Shown in pieces: positions 25,087 to 31,533 of a DNA stretch of 64,000 nucleotides. The notes under the pieces are model-generated. The model was not told the origin of the DNA. It was given only the letters and a program-made list of their open reading frames with translations, and made no database searches. Position numbers and translations under genes: made by a program. The stretch lies in NCBI GenBank assembly GCA_964393895.1, contig CAYMWP010000001.1, positions 62,001-126,000 on the forward strand. Direction: 5' to 3'. This DNA is from B4-G1 sp964393895 (GTDB lineage: Bacteria; Chloroflexota; Anaerolineae; B4-G1). How positions within the stretch are numbered: the stretch's first letter is position 1; every line of letters starts with the position of its first letter.

Positions 25087-25360
25087 CCTTGCCTCCTTTC
25101 GGCTCGATCTCCCCCGTGCCCATGTTCACCGTCCCGATCAGGCCATACCGCCACATGACGCCCATCCGCGGCGAGTCCGGCATGCGTTCGGGCGGCGTTT
25201 CGAAGGTGCAACCCGGACCGTACTGCAGGCACACAATGTGCCCCAAGTTCGAGTGCCCCATGTCGTGGTTCTGGTAGGCTGCCCAAGTCCCCCCTCGCAT
25301 CTGCATCTCTTTGAGGGTCTCCGGTTCAACCTTCTCCGCCCTCTTGCCCGTCCTTCCCAT
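25058..25360 (-). CDS. Hypothetical protein (100 aa)
   Basis: ATG 25360 follows GGAGGAGGTGAAGG. The sequence begins with a basic-charged helix (MGRTGKRAEKVEPETLKEM) and has a His/Cys-containing central stretch (HDMGHSNLGHIVCLQYGPGC) that could bind a metal. It ends with beta-prone sequence. No family recognised. It overlaps both neighbours (29 and 35 bases). Confidence 0.72.
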   Translation of the reverse strand: MGRTGKRAEKVEPETLKEMQMRGGTWAAYQNHDMGHSNLGHIVCLQYGPGCTFETPPERMPDSPRMGVMWRYGLIGTVNMGTGEIEPKGGKDVVLHAGRD

Positions 25361-25634
25361 CCTTCACCTCCTCCACGAAGCAGTGCCCCTTCTCCCAAAA
25401 GTCGGGGTCCTCGTTGTACTCGCTACCCTCCACGTCGGCGTAAAAGTGGTCGACCAGCTCGCCAGCGAACTCGGGGTAGTTCGCCGGAACCTCGAGCACA
25501 CAGCTGTACTCGACTCGTGTGAGAGCTGCGAGACGGACCCGGACCTTCTTGGTGGGCCCGCCAGTCTTGATGCCCTTCTTGTCGAGAAACTCGTGTAGGA
25601 CCTTCTCGTCGTAGGCGTTCATCCGCTGTTTCAT
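25326..25634 (-). CDS. Hypothetical protein (102 aa)
   Basis: ATG 25634 follows GAGGAGAAGCT and overlaps the stop of the HicA-like gene by 4 bases. Residues about 25-55 are beta-prone (KKVRVRLAALTRVEYSCVLE), then an acidic helix (ELVDHFYADVEGSEYNEDPD) and a Gly/Lys/Glu tail. No family recognised. Confidence 0.75.
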   Translation of the reverse strand: MKQRMNAYDEKVLHEFLDKKGIKTGGPTKKVRVRLAALTRVEYSCVLEVPANYPEFAGELVDHFYADVEGSEYNEDPDFWEKGHCFVEEVKDGKDGQEGGEG

Positions 25635-26143
25635 AGCTTCTCCTCGTGGAACGCCGTGTCGAACAGATGCTTGCAGGTCTTCATCTGCTCGATGGCGAGC
25701 TCGTACTCTTCTTCGGAGCCCCGAAGGGCCTTCTGTGCTTCTTCGAACTTGCGCTTGGACTCTTCCAGCGCCTCCTTCGCCAGTGCCGCGTAGGTTCGGG
25801 CCTCCTTCAACTCGTAGTAGAGTCGGTCCGGATCAAGCACTGGCAGATCCGTCACCTGTGCCTCTGCTGCTTGTTCCACTTCTACTTCCTCCTGTTCTTC
25901 CTCCGCCTCCTCGCCGTCAGAGACTCGATAGGACTCCGTGGGCCAGGGCCACACGAACCCCGACCTTCGAAGGTTCTGAAGGGTGTTCTTGAACGCTCTT
26001 GGGTCGCTGGACTTGGAGTAGTGCACAATCTGTTGCTCCTTGCCCGGCGGGGTAGCCTTGACGTGCCCGTTGCTCGTCAACTCCACCTCCCACCCCTGCT
26101 CGCTTAGGGCGGGGTCCAGAGCCCGGTAGTCTTTCCTACTCAC
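25631..26143 (-). CDS. HicA-like domain fused to acidic coiled coil (170 aa)
   Basis: Starts with GTG 26143 after GGAGAAGGGCC. Residues about 15-65 have the order of the HicA/YcfA double-stranded-RNA-binding fold: GWEVELTSNGHVKATPPG, a strand, SSDPRAFKNTLQNLRRSGF. The single His of SNGH is at the place of the HicA catalytic His. Residues 75-100 are an acidic linker and 105-165 a coiled coil. Free-standing HicA toxins are about 60-90 residues and paired with HicB; no HicB-like gene is adjacent. It is either an RNA-binding phage protein or a repurposed toxin fold. Confidence 0.65.
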   Translation of the reverse strand: MSRKDYRALDPALSEQGWEVELTSNGHVKATPPGKEQQIVHYSKSSDPRAFKNTLQNLRRSGFVWPWPTESYRVSDGEEAEEEQEEVEVEQAAEAQVTDLPVLDPDRLYYELKEARTYAALAKEALEESKRKFEEAQKALRGSEEEYELAIEQMKTCKHLFDTAFHEEKL

Positions 26144-27212
26144 GGCCCTTCTCCGCCCCTTCGTAGCCCCACGGCTTGAACACGGTCATCTCGCCGTCGA
26201 CCTCGTACATGGTGAATGGATCGTCCTCGAGCTGTTCGGGCTCCACCCCCCACATGCTGAGCTCTTCAGCAGATGAGTCCCGCCACTCGAGCTGCTCTGG
26301 GGTGTAGTCCTTGAAGTACTCATCGTCAGTGTCGCCCTTCCGCAGCGTGAGGAAGCTGATGAGGCTTCGAACGGTGTCGTCGCTGTCGGTCTCGTTGGCC
26401 CCAAAGTCGGAGCCTTCGAACACGATCCAGCCGTCTGGGTGAACCAGCCGGTAGTAGATGGCCTGCTGGGGCCTGCCTTGCCGGTGAGGCTCTCGGCAGT
26501 CGCACATGAGCAAGCGGTAACCATCAAGGTCCACATCGCGCAGGATCAAGTCCGACTCGGGGTCGAGCATGTCCATGTCGACAATGGCCGGCAGGACGCG
26601 GCGCCATGTGAGGTTCGGCATGTAGCTGTAGTCGTCGACGAGGATCAACGCCTCCTGGTCGTTCTCCCACAGCCAGCGCCACACCTTGTGGGCCCAGTCC
26701 TCCTCTTCGTCCGGAGTCTCCGCGGCAGTGATGTCCGACCTGAGGTGCATCGACAGGCCCCCGTCACGGATATGCTCGAGCTGCTTCTCATACTCCCACG
26801 CGCTCTCAGCCGCCTCCTCGTCGACCTCTTCCTCTTCGGGCTCACCGGTCCTCTTGAACGCGGTGATGTAGAACTGGAACTGGCCGACCTCGGTGATGGC
26901 GTAGCCGTAGGTCTCGTCGCTGTCTTGGAGCTCGTGGAGCTTTTGCTTGAGCTGATCGAGGGTGAGGGCGGACTCGCACGGGCTACCCCACCCGGAGCTG
27001 TCCACGAACAGATTGATGATGTCCCCGTTCTCGTCTCCAGCTTTCTCCCAGCCGGGCGGGTCGTAGCTTCCGATGTTGGGGAAGGGGATGGGCTCGTCGC
27101 CGTACCGATCGATCTCGTCATGGTCGAAGGGGACGTATGGGCGCTTGCCGAACACGGCGGCCTTGCGGGCCGCCTCGTCCTGTAGATGCCTGATGGTGCT
27201 ACCGCTCCACAT
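26136..27212 (-). CDS. Hypothetical acidic protein (358 aa)
   Basis: The true start is placed at ATG 27212 (GGAGAGTTCTG upstream). The frame stays open for 200 more codons, but that part is the shadow of the 216-aa gene. The protein is acidic and Trp-rich: SYDPPGWEKAGDENGDI, TLDQLKQKLHELQDSDE, RWLWENDQEALILVDDYSY, FTMYEVDGEMTVFKPWGYEG. It has several beta-alpha units but no motif I recognise. It lies in the early-type gene block and overlaps the HicA-like gene by 8 bases. Confidence 0.75.
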   Translation of the reverse strand: MWSGSTIRHLQDEAARKAAVFGKRPYVPFDHDEIDRYGDEPIPFPNIGSYDPPGWEKAGDENGDIINLFVDSSGWGSPCESALTLDQLKQKLHELQDSDETYGYAITEVGQFQFYITAFKRTGEPEEEEVDEEAAESAWEYEKQLEHIRDGGLSMHLRSDITAAETPDEEEDWAHKVWRWLWENDQEALILVDDYSYMPNLTWRRVLPAIVDMDMLDPESDLILRDVDLDGYRLLMCDCREPHRQGRPQQAIYYRLVHPDGWIVFEGSDFGANETDSDDTVRSLISFLTLRKGDTDDEYFKDYTPEQLEWRDSSAEELSMWGVEPEQLEDDPFTMYEVDGEMTVFKPWGYEGAEKGRE

Positions 27213-27849
27213 CAGAACTCTCCATCCACGAGCAGGCCGAACCGGTCGTCGGTCGGTAGGCTGGGCTTGCGCTTTGCTCGACGCTTCCCCCGAACCGCGG
27301 CGGCGGAGGCTCCACCTCAACGTCGTGTTGGCTGCACCAGTGCCCGCACTCGTCTTGGCAGTGGTCGACGAGCCTGAGCTCGTTGCCGGACTTGTAGTCC
27401 TTGAACAGGTACTCGGAGCCCTCGGGCGTGACGATGAGCGCCGACGCGTAGAAGAACGTGCTGATCTCCTTGATGCGGTAGTAGACACCGCGCTCTCCGT
27501 CCCCGAGATAGCCAGTGGCGTTGGCCAAGTTGGCCGCATCGAGCTCCACGAGCGGCGTCGCCTCGTGCCAACGCCGGAACGTGCACGAGAACGTGATGCT
27601 TCTCTCGTCGTGCTTCCGGTGCTGCTCCAGGAGCTCCTTGTCGATCCCCTTGATGATCGTGCAGTCGTACTCCTGCTGCTCCGAGTCGTCGCAGTCGAAC
27701 AGCTCCATGTGCTCCCCGAACTGCTGTTCCGCGAACTGCTTGATGCGCTCGTCGGTGACCCCGATCTCGTCGGGCACTTCCAGGGTGACGGTGTGGTAGT
27801 TGTAGATGACCTCGCGAACTTCAACGAGGACCAGTTTCGTGTTCGACAT
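27199..27849 (-). CDS. Hypothetical protein (216 aa)
   Basis: Begins MSNTKLVLVEVREVIYNYHT at ATG 27849 after GGAGAAAGAAG. Strands alternate with acidic helices (DERIKQFAEQQFGEHMELFD) up to residue 175, and a His/Cys cluster (DHCQDECGHWCSQHD) near residues 160-178 could bind zinc. The last 35 residues are low-complexity. It overlaps the downstream 358-aa gene by 14 bases and the upstream 52-aa gene by 29. The function is unknown. Confidence 0.75.
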   Translation of the reverse strand: MSNTKLVLVEVREVIYNYHTVTLEVPDEIGVTDERIKQFAEQQFGEHMELFDCDDSEQQEYDCTIIKGIDKELLEQHRKHDERSITFSCTFRRWHEATPLVELDAANLANATGYLGDGERGVYYRIKEISTFFYASALIVTPEGSEYLFKDYKSGNELRLVDHCQDECGHWCSQHDVEVEPPPPRFGGSVEQSASPAYRPTTGSACSWMESSDVER

Positions 27850-27979
27850 CTTCTTTCTCCTTGTTCTGCTCGATGAGCTTCTCGATGTTGCTGTTGAGTC
27901 TTTTGAGCTGCTCGACGAGCTCGGGCACAGTGCTCTCGTAAAACCGCCGTCCCATGGCGGTCTCGAAGAACTGAATCAT
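27821..27979 (-). CDS. Short coiled-coil protein (52 aa)
   Basis: A small gene with a good ribosome site (TAGGAGACAGC) before ATG 27979. It encodes MIQFFETAMGRRFYESTVPE, then a leucine-heptad helix (LVEQLKRLNSNIEKLIEQNK) and a charged end. It fills the gap between the RNase HII gene (8 bases away) and the 216-aa gene, and shows the high third-position GC of its neighbours. Probably a small partner protein. The function is unknown. Confidence 0.7.
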   Translation of the reverse strand: MIQFFETAMGRRFYESTVPELVEQLKRLNSNIEKLIEQNKEKEDVEHETGPR

Positions 27980-27987
27980 GCTGTCTC

Positions 27988-28635
27988 CTAGCTGTTGTGG
28001 GCGCGGTAAGACTCGGCGACGGGCTTGTAGGAAAAGCGGTGGAAGTCGGACGGGCCGAGTCGGTCCAGTGCTTCGCGGTGCTGCTTGGTGCCGTACCCCT
28101 TGTGGTCCGCGAAGCCGTAGCCGGGGTCAGGCTCGATGGTCATCGCTCGGTCGCGGTTGACCTTGGCGATGATGCTGGCCGCGCTGACGGCCGGCACGAA
28201 CGTGTCGGCCTTGGGCAGCGCGATGGCCTGCATCGAGATGTCGGAGTGAGGTGCGGCGAAGTTGAGGTCGCGGGGCAGCCGGTCGCCGTCGAACACGACG
28301 AGCACGTGCTCGCGCGGCATGAACTTGCTCAGGCGCCCCGCGATGATGCGCACGGCCAAGTCGATGCACGTCTGGATGCCGAGCACGTCGATCTCCTCGG
28401 GCTCGAACGACTTGCACATGCACTCGTACTTGAGGATCTCCTTGCGCAGCTCGCACCTCTGCTCGTGACTGAGCTGCTTGGAGTCCTTCACCCCCGGGAT
28501 GACGGTGTCGACTCCAAGCAGCACGCCGCCTACGTACACGGGCCCCGCCCACGCCCCGACACCGACCTCGTCGATGCCGATGACGCAGCGGGCCCCGGTG
28601 TACTCGAGCTCCTGTCTGTATCGCTCGTAGGTCAT
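27988..28635 (-). CDS. rnhB: Ribonuclease HII
   Basis: Cuts RNA in RNA-DNA hybrids or single ribonucleotides in DNA. The ATG at 28635 is chosen because it overlaps the stop of the upstream 72-aa gene (ATGA). The 215-residue length is typical. The catalytic DEDD set is intact: D22 and E23 in GIDEVG, D116 in VVFDGD, D144 in KADTFVPAVSAASIIAKV. VKDSKQLS (49-56) and the GYGTKQHREAL helix are also present. One deviation: the GRG motif that reads the ribonucleotide 2'-OH is GVG here (25-27), followed by AWAGP. It likely removes primers or misincorporated ribonucleotides during phage replication. Confidence 0.93.
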   Translation of the reverse strand: MTYERYRQELEYTGARCVIGIDEVGVGAWAGPVYVGGVLLGVDTVIPGVKDSKQLSHEQRCELRKEILKYECMCKSFEPEEIDVLGIQTCIDLAVRIIAGRLSKFMPREHVLVVFDGDRLPRDLNFAAPHSDISMQAIALPKADTFVPAVSAASIIAKVNRDRAMTIEPDPGYGFADHKGYGTKQHREALDRLGPSDFHRFSYKPVAESYRAHNS

Positions 28636-28850
28636 GTTCTTCTGTTCGGGATTCGCGCGACGACTCCCTTTCCTCCCCTCGTCTTGTGCTTGTAGTCGCG
28701 TTCGTTGGTGGTGCCGCAGGTCTCGCAAGGGCCGTCCCCGTGCCTGCAACAGGTGCAGTTCTTCACGACGGTGAAGGACCAGTCGCAGCAGGGGTAGCCT
28801 TCGTCGAAGGCTTTAGGTTTGACGGGCTCAGGTGGCCAAGACCTTTTCAT
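28632..28850 (-). CDS. Cysteine-rich small protein (72 aa)
   Basis: Seven cysteines within 25 residues: CC at 21-22, CTCC around 32-35 and CETC at 42-45, suggesting one or two zinc sites. The end is basic (DYKHKTRGGKGVVARIPNRR), as in nucleic-acid binding knuckles. It overlaps the RNase HII start by 4 bases, so the two are probably translated together. The start ATG at 28850 lies inside the end of the YkgJ-like gene. Confidence 0.75.
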   Translation of the reverse strand: MKRSWPPEPVKPKAFDEGYPCCDWSFTVVKNCTCCRHGDGPCETCGTTNERDYKHKTRGGKGVVARIPNRRT

Positions 28851-29484
28851 ACTTCGACCCTTTCGGCGCCTTCCCCTCTCTTTCGAGAGTACGAAGACTC
28901 TTCTTGATGTAGTCCCCAGCGGGCCTCTTCAGACCGGACCGAACCTCTTCGTAGTACAGCTGGGTCCGGGACTTGCGCGGCCTCTTGATGAACGGGAGTA
29001 GCAGCATGTGCTGGTAGCTGTTGCAGCCGCCGCACTTCCACTCCGAGATCTTCTTCTTCTCGAGGCCGAAGGCCGTGCGAGAGAGCACACAGACGGGGTT
29101 GTCGGGGTCGGGGATGAAGTAGCGGCAGTGGAACGGTCGGTGGGCGTAGATACCACATGAGCAAGGGCCACCGATCTCGCCCTTGAAGAACTTGCAGGCG
29201 TAGCCGAACTTGGTCTTCTTCGCCGGGAGCCGCATCCCAGTATCGACCTGGTCCATGTCGGGGTCCCGCCTACGAAACTTGCTGAACCTGACGAGCTGCT
29301 GCCGGATGCGCTTGGGCATCCGCTCTAGGTCCCTCTTGAACAGCGGGGCGTTCAGGACCGCCGGGCGGGCCTTCATGTACAGCTCCCCCGGCTTCGGGTC
29401 TTTGCACTCCTCGATCTCAGGCTCTACGAAGAAGGCGCAGCACGCGCCACACTTCTGGCAGTCATACTCCTCTACTTTCGGCAT
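28828..29484 (-). CDS. YkgJ-type cysteine-cluster protein (218 aa)
   Basis: The N-terminal CQKCGACC (C9, C12, C15, C16) and the later CSCGIYAHRPFHCRYF match the YkgJ/Fe-S oxidoreductase-like family, whose cysteines bind zinc or an Fe-S cluster. A third pair (KCGGC) follows near residue 150, and the end is basic. The start ATG 29484 lies within the end of the kinase gene (23-base overlap). Members occur in bacteria and phages. Their biochemical role is not established, though demethylase or chelating activity has been suggested. Confidence 0.78.
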   Translation of the reverse strand: MPKVEEYDCQKCGACCAFFVEPEIEECKDPKPGELYMKARPAVLNAPLFKRDLERMPKRIRQQLVRFSKFRRRDPDMDQVDTGMRLPAKKTKFGYACKFFKGEIGGPCSCGIYAHRPFHCRYFIPDPDNPVCVLSRTAFGLEKKKISEWKCGGCNSYQHMLLLPFIKRPRKSRTQLYYEEVRSGLKRPAGDYIKKSLRTLEREGKAPKGSKYEKVLAT

Positions 29485-30208
29485 TCTTTTTCTCCTGGTT
29501 CATGAGAGTCCGCACTTGCTGCCTGAGCCAGCCGAACCCCTTGTCGTTCTTGACGCAGAAGTCTACGAGCTCCTCAGAGATGCCCGCCTCCGAAGAGTGC
29601 TTGCCTGCTTCGCCCTTGAACCCGGCGCCGGGTCTGATGATGGCCCAGATCTTCCCGCCGGTGTTCCTGATGGCCCTGGCCTCGGAGTCGTAGCGGACGT
29701 CCGAGATGACGGCCCCGCGGATGTCGTCGTACTCCTGCTCGTCCCAGGTACGCCGATCGTCCTCTAGGTAGACCCCGCGCTTCCGGTCGTACTTGAGGTT
29801 CTGCGGGCCGAGCAGCCGTTTGCAGTCGCGGAGCGCGATGTCCACCCACGTGTCCTCGTAGCAACCGCGCCCCCAGTCCCCGATCTGCTGAAGCGCGTGG
29901 CGGGGGGTGAGGTACTGCGGTTCGAACCGTCGACCATCGTACGTGTCAAAGTATATCCCCGGTACCCCGTCCTGATTGGTCGAGAACTTGGGATTGTACT
30001 TGTGCCGAGGGTACAGCGGGTCCGGTACGTTGCGGTTCTCGCTCGGCCCCCACAGAACGTCTTCGGGCCACCCATACACCTGCGCGCAGATGCGCTTGAG
30101 GGGGTCGGCCAAAGCCACCTCGACGAAGCCGTACTCCTTGCACAAGAAGTCGGCGACGGTGCTCTTGCCACTGCCGCCGGGCGGGTACCCAGTCAGTCCG
30201 ATGATCAT
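29462..30208 (-). CDS. Deoxynucleoside monophosphate kinase (248 aa)
   Basis: Phosphorylates dNMPs to dNDPs for phage DNA synthesis. The start is ATG 30208 (MIIGLTGYPP) after GGAAGGGAAGCG. The P-loop GGSGKST is at residues 11-17, followed by the DFLCKEYGFVEVALADPLKR nucleotide-kinase segment. The Tyr-rich insert and HALQQIGDWGR, DTWVDIAL and VISDVRYDSEA motifs match T4 gene 1-type kinases, which have 241 residues. The last 30 residues are charged. The ATG overlaps the upstream nucleotidase stop by 4 bases, so both are coupled. Confidence 0.87.
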   Translation of the reverse strand: MIIGLTGYPPGGSGKSTVADFLCKEYGFVEVALADPLKRICAQVYGWPEDVLWGPSENRNVPDPLYPRHKYNPKFSTNQDGVPGIYFDTYDGRRFEPQYLTPRHALQQIGDWGRGCYEDTWVDIALRDCKRLLGPQNLKYDRKRGVYLEDDRRTWDEQEYDDIRGAVISDVRYDSEARAIRNTGGKIWAIIRPGAGFKGEAGKHSSEAGISEELVDFCVKNDKGFGWLRQQVRTLMNQEKKNAESRGV

Positions 30209-30771
30209 CGCTTCCCTTCCCTCTCCCAGCACTCGTTGGCGTGCATCAACAGCTCATCCCAGTTTCTGCACCTGTGGATGTCCTGCACCTCCTGTTGCCG
30301 GGGCCAAGGCACATCGAGTACGAAAGCCCAGCCGTCTTCGTTCTCTTCCTGCCAAGCCTCGACGTGGTCAGCACGGTCGTCGACGAAGAAGTCACCTCGG
30401 ATGAGTCGCTTGGCGCTGGCATGGATGACGTTCGACGCCCTGATCTCAAAGTGCTCCCAGAGCCACCTGGTTCGCTCGAACTGCCAAGTCTTCGAGGTGT
30501 GGATGGGGGAAGTCACCACGTACAGGGGGCCGTACGCCTTGAGCTTCTCCACCGCCTCCTGCGCGCCCGGCATCATGTTGAGGTTCGTGCAGAAGTCCTC
30601 CTCGCTGGCGATGCCGAAGACGGAGTTGTTGGAGATGCCCAACGAATGGGCCATGTCCCAGTCGGTGCAGTCGTTGATGTCGAAGTCGTAGCCGCCCTTG
30701 GCGTTCAGCACATCGATGACGCCCTGGGTGAACTGCGCAAGGACATCGTCGCAGTCGAGGAGGATGATCAT
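30205..30771 (-). CDS. 5'(3')-deoxyribonucleotidase, HAD superfamily (188 aa)
   Basis: Removes phosphate from deoxynucleotides. Motif I is DCDDV at residues 6-10 (nucleophile D6, acid D8). Motif II is the VVTSP strand-end near residue 88, and motif III/IV is FVDDRADHV near residue 129. The length and the capped helical region after motif I (INDCTDWDMAHSLGI) match NT5C-type phage and bacterial enzymes. Coupled by overlap to the dNMP kinase. Probably tunes dNMP pools or salvages host nucleotides. Confidence 0.85.
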   Translation of the reverse strand: MIILLDCDDVLAQFTQGVIDVLNAKGGYDFDINDCTDWDMAHSLGISNNSVFGIASEEDFCTNLNMMPGAQEAVEKLKAYGPLYVVTSPIHTSKTWQFERTRWLWEHFEIRASNVIHASAKRLIRGDFFVDDRADHVEAWQEENEDGWAFVLDVPWPRQQEVQDIHRCRNWDELLMHANECWEREGKR

Positions 30772-31034
30772 GCGCCCTCCGGAACGGTCGGCTGCTCGGG
30801 GCGTGTGGACTCCCCCACGATCTCGCCCTCGAACATCTGGAGGATCTCCTCGGCGACCTTCATGGAAGTGCTGCGAGTGCGGTCCCGGGGGTCGAGGCCG
30901 ATCAGCTTGTCGGCGCGGGCGAGCAGGAGCTGCCGCCTGTCGGACTCGTCAGGGTCTGTGACGAGCATCGGTAGAAGAAGAGCGCGAACGGCCGCGTGGG
31001 CCAAGAACTGCTCTTTGGTGATGATTCTTGCCAT
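30768..31034 (-). CDS. Hypothetical protein (88 aa)
   Basis: ATG 31034 after GGAGAAGAAAGTA is preferred over a GTG five codons upstream. All-helical: RIITKEQFLAHAAVRALLLP, then DESDRRQLLLARADKLIG, then a helix and a Pro/Glu tail. It overlaps the nucleotidase by 4 bases and the 85-aa gene by 1. No family recognised. Confidence 0.72.
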   Translation of the reverse strand: MARIITKEQFLAHAAVRALLLPMLVTDPDESDRRQLLLARADKLIGLDPRDRTRSTSMKVAEEILQMFEGEIVGESTRPEQPTVPEGA

Positions 31035-31291
31035 TACTTTCTTCTCCACGGCGGTCTATCGAAGACCTGGTTGTAGATGTAGTTGCCGAAGATGCGGTGA
31101 GCCGCGGCTTCGGTGTCCTCGTCATCGAAGGGCTCCAGCGGGTAAACAGCGGTTACCTGCCGGTCCTTGAGGTACTTGAGCGCGTCCTTGACGTTGTCCT
31201 TACCGGGCGCGCCCAGCTGCTCCATAGCCTCTGTCACGAACTGCCGAAGCAGCGCCGCGCAGCGTAGAAGGTCGCGCTCGTCGTCGGTCAT
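31034..31291 (-). CDS. Hypothetical protein (85 aa)
   Basis: ATG 31291 overlaps the stop of the 71-aa gene. Helical throughout: TDDERDLLRCAALLRQFVTE, then DNVKDALKYLKDR, then an acidic turn and a final amphipathic helix (AAHRIFGNYIYNQVFDRPPW). It may pair with the neighbouring 88-aa helical protein. The function is unknown. Confidence 0.7.
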   Translation of the reverse strand: MTDDERDLLRCAALLRQFVTEAMEQLGAPGKDNVKDALKYLKDRQVTAVYPLEPFDDEDTEAAAHRIFGNYIYNQVFDRPPWRRK

Positions 31292-31506
31292 TACTCGATG
31301 TCCTGTGATCGGAAAGTCACGTCGATGCACCCGCTGGCGTCCCCGACCGTGAAAGTGACCAGGCTCGTGGGAGGGCCGGTGCTGGAGATGCGGTACAGGT
31401 CAAACTCGGGGCCGATGCCTGCGTCCGTAGCGTGGGGAGTGATCAACTCCCGGATCCAAACGTAGTGCTCCGCATTGAGCTTGCTCATCTGAGCAGAGTA
31501 GCCCAT
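31291..31506 (-). CDS. Hypothetical protein (71 aa)
   Basis: ATG 31506 has a strong AAGGAGGAAGAC site. It has an N-terminal helix (QMSKLNAEHYVWIRELITPH) followed by three beta strands ending VTFTVGDASGCIDVTFRSQD. It is the first gene after the 852-aa virion gene and may still share its transcript. Confidence 0.75.
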   Translation of the reverse strand: MGYSAQMSKLNAEHYVWIRELITPHATDAGIGPEFDLYRISSTGPPTSLVTFTVGDASGCIDVTFRSQDIE

Positions 31507-31533
31507 GTCTTCCTCCTTCTGTTGTACTGGTTA

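Noticed and set aside
27213..27824. N-terminal extension of the 358-aa protein
   Set aside because: The extension is Ser/Arg/Thr-rich shadow of the 216-aa gene; ATG 27212 has a good ribosome site and normal sequence begins there.
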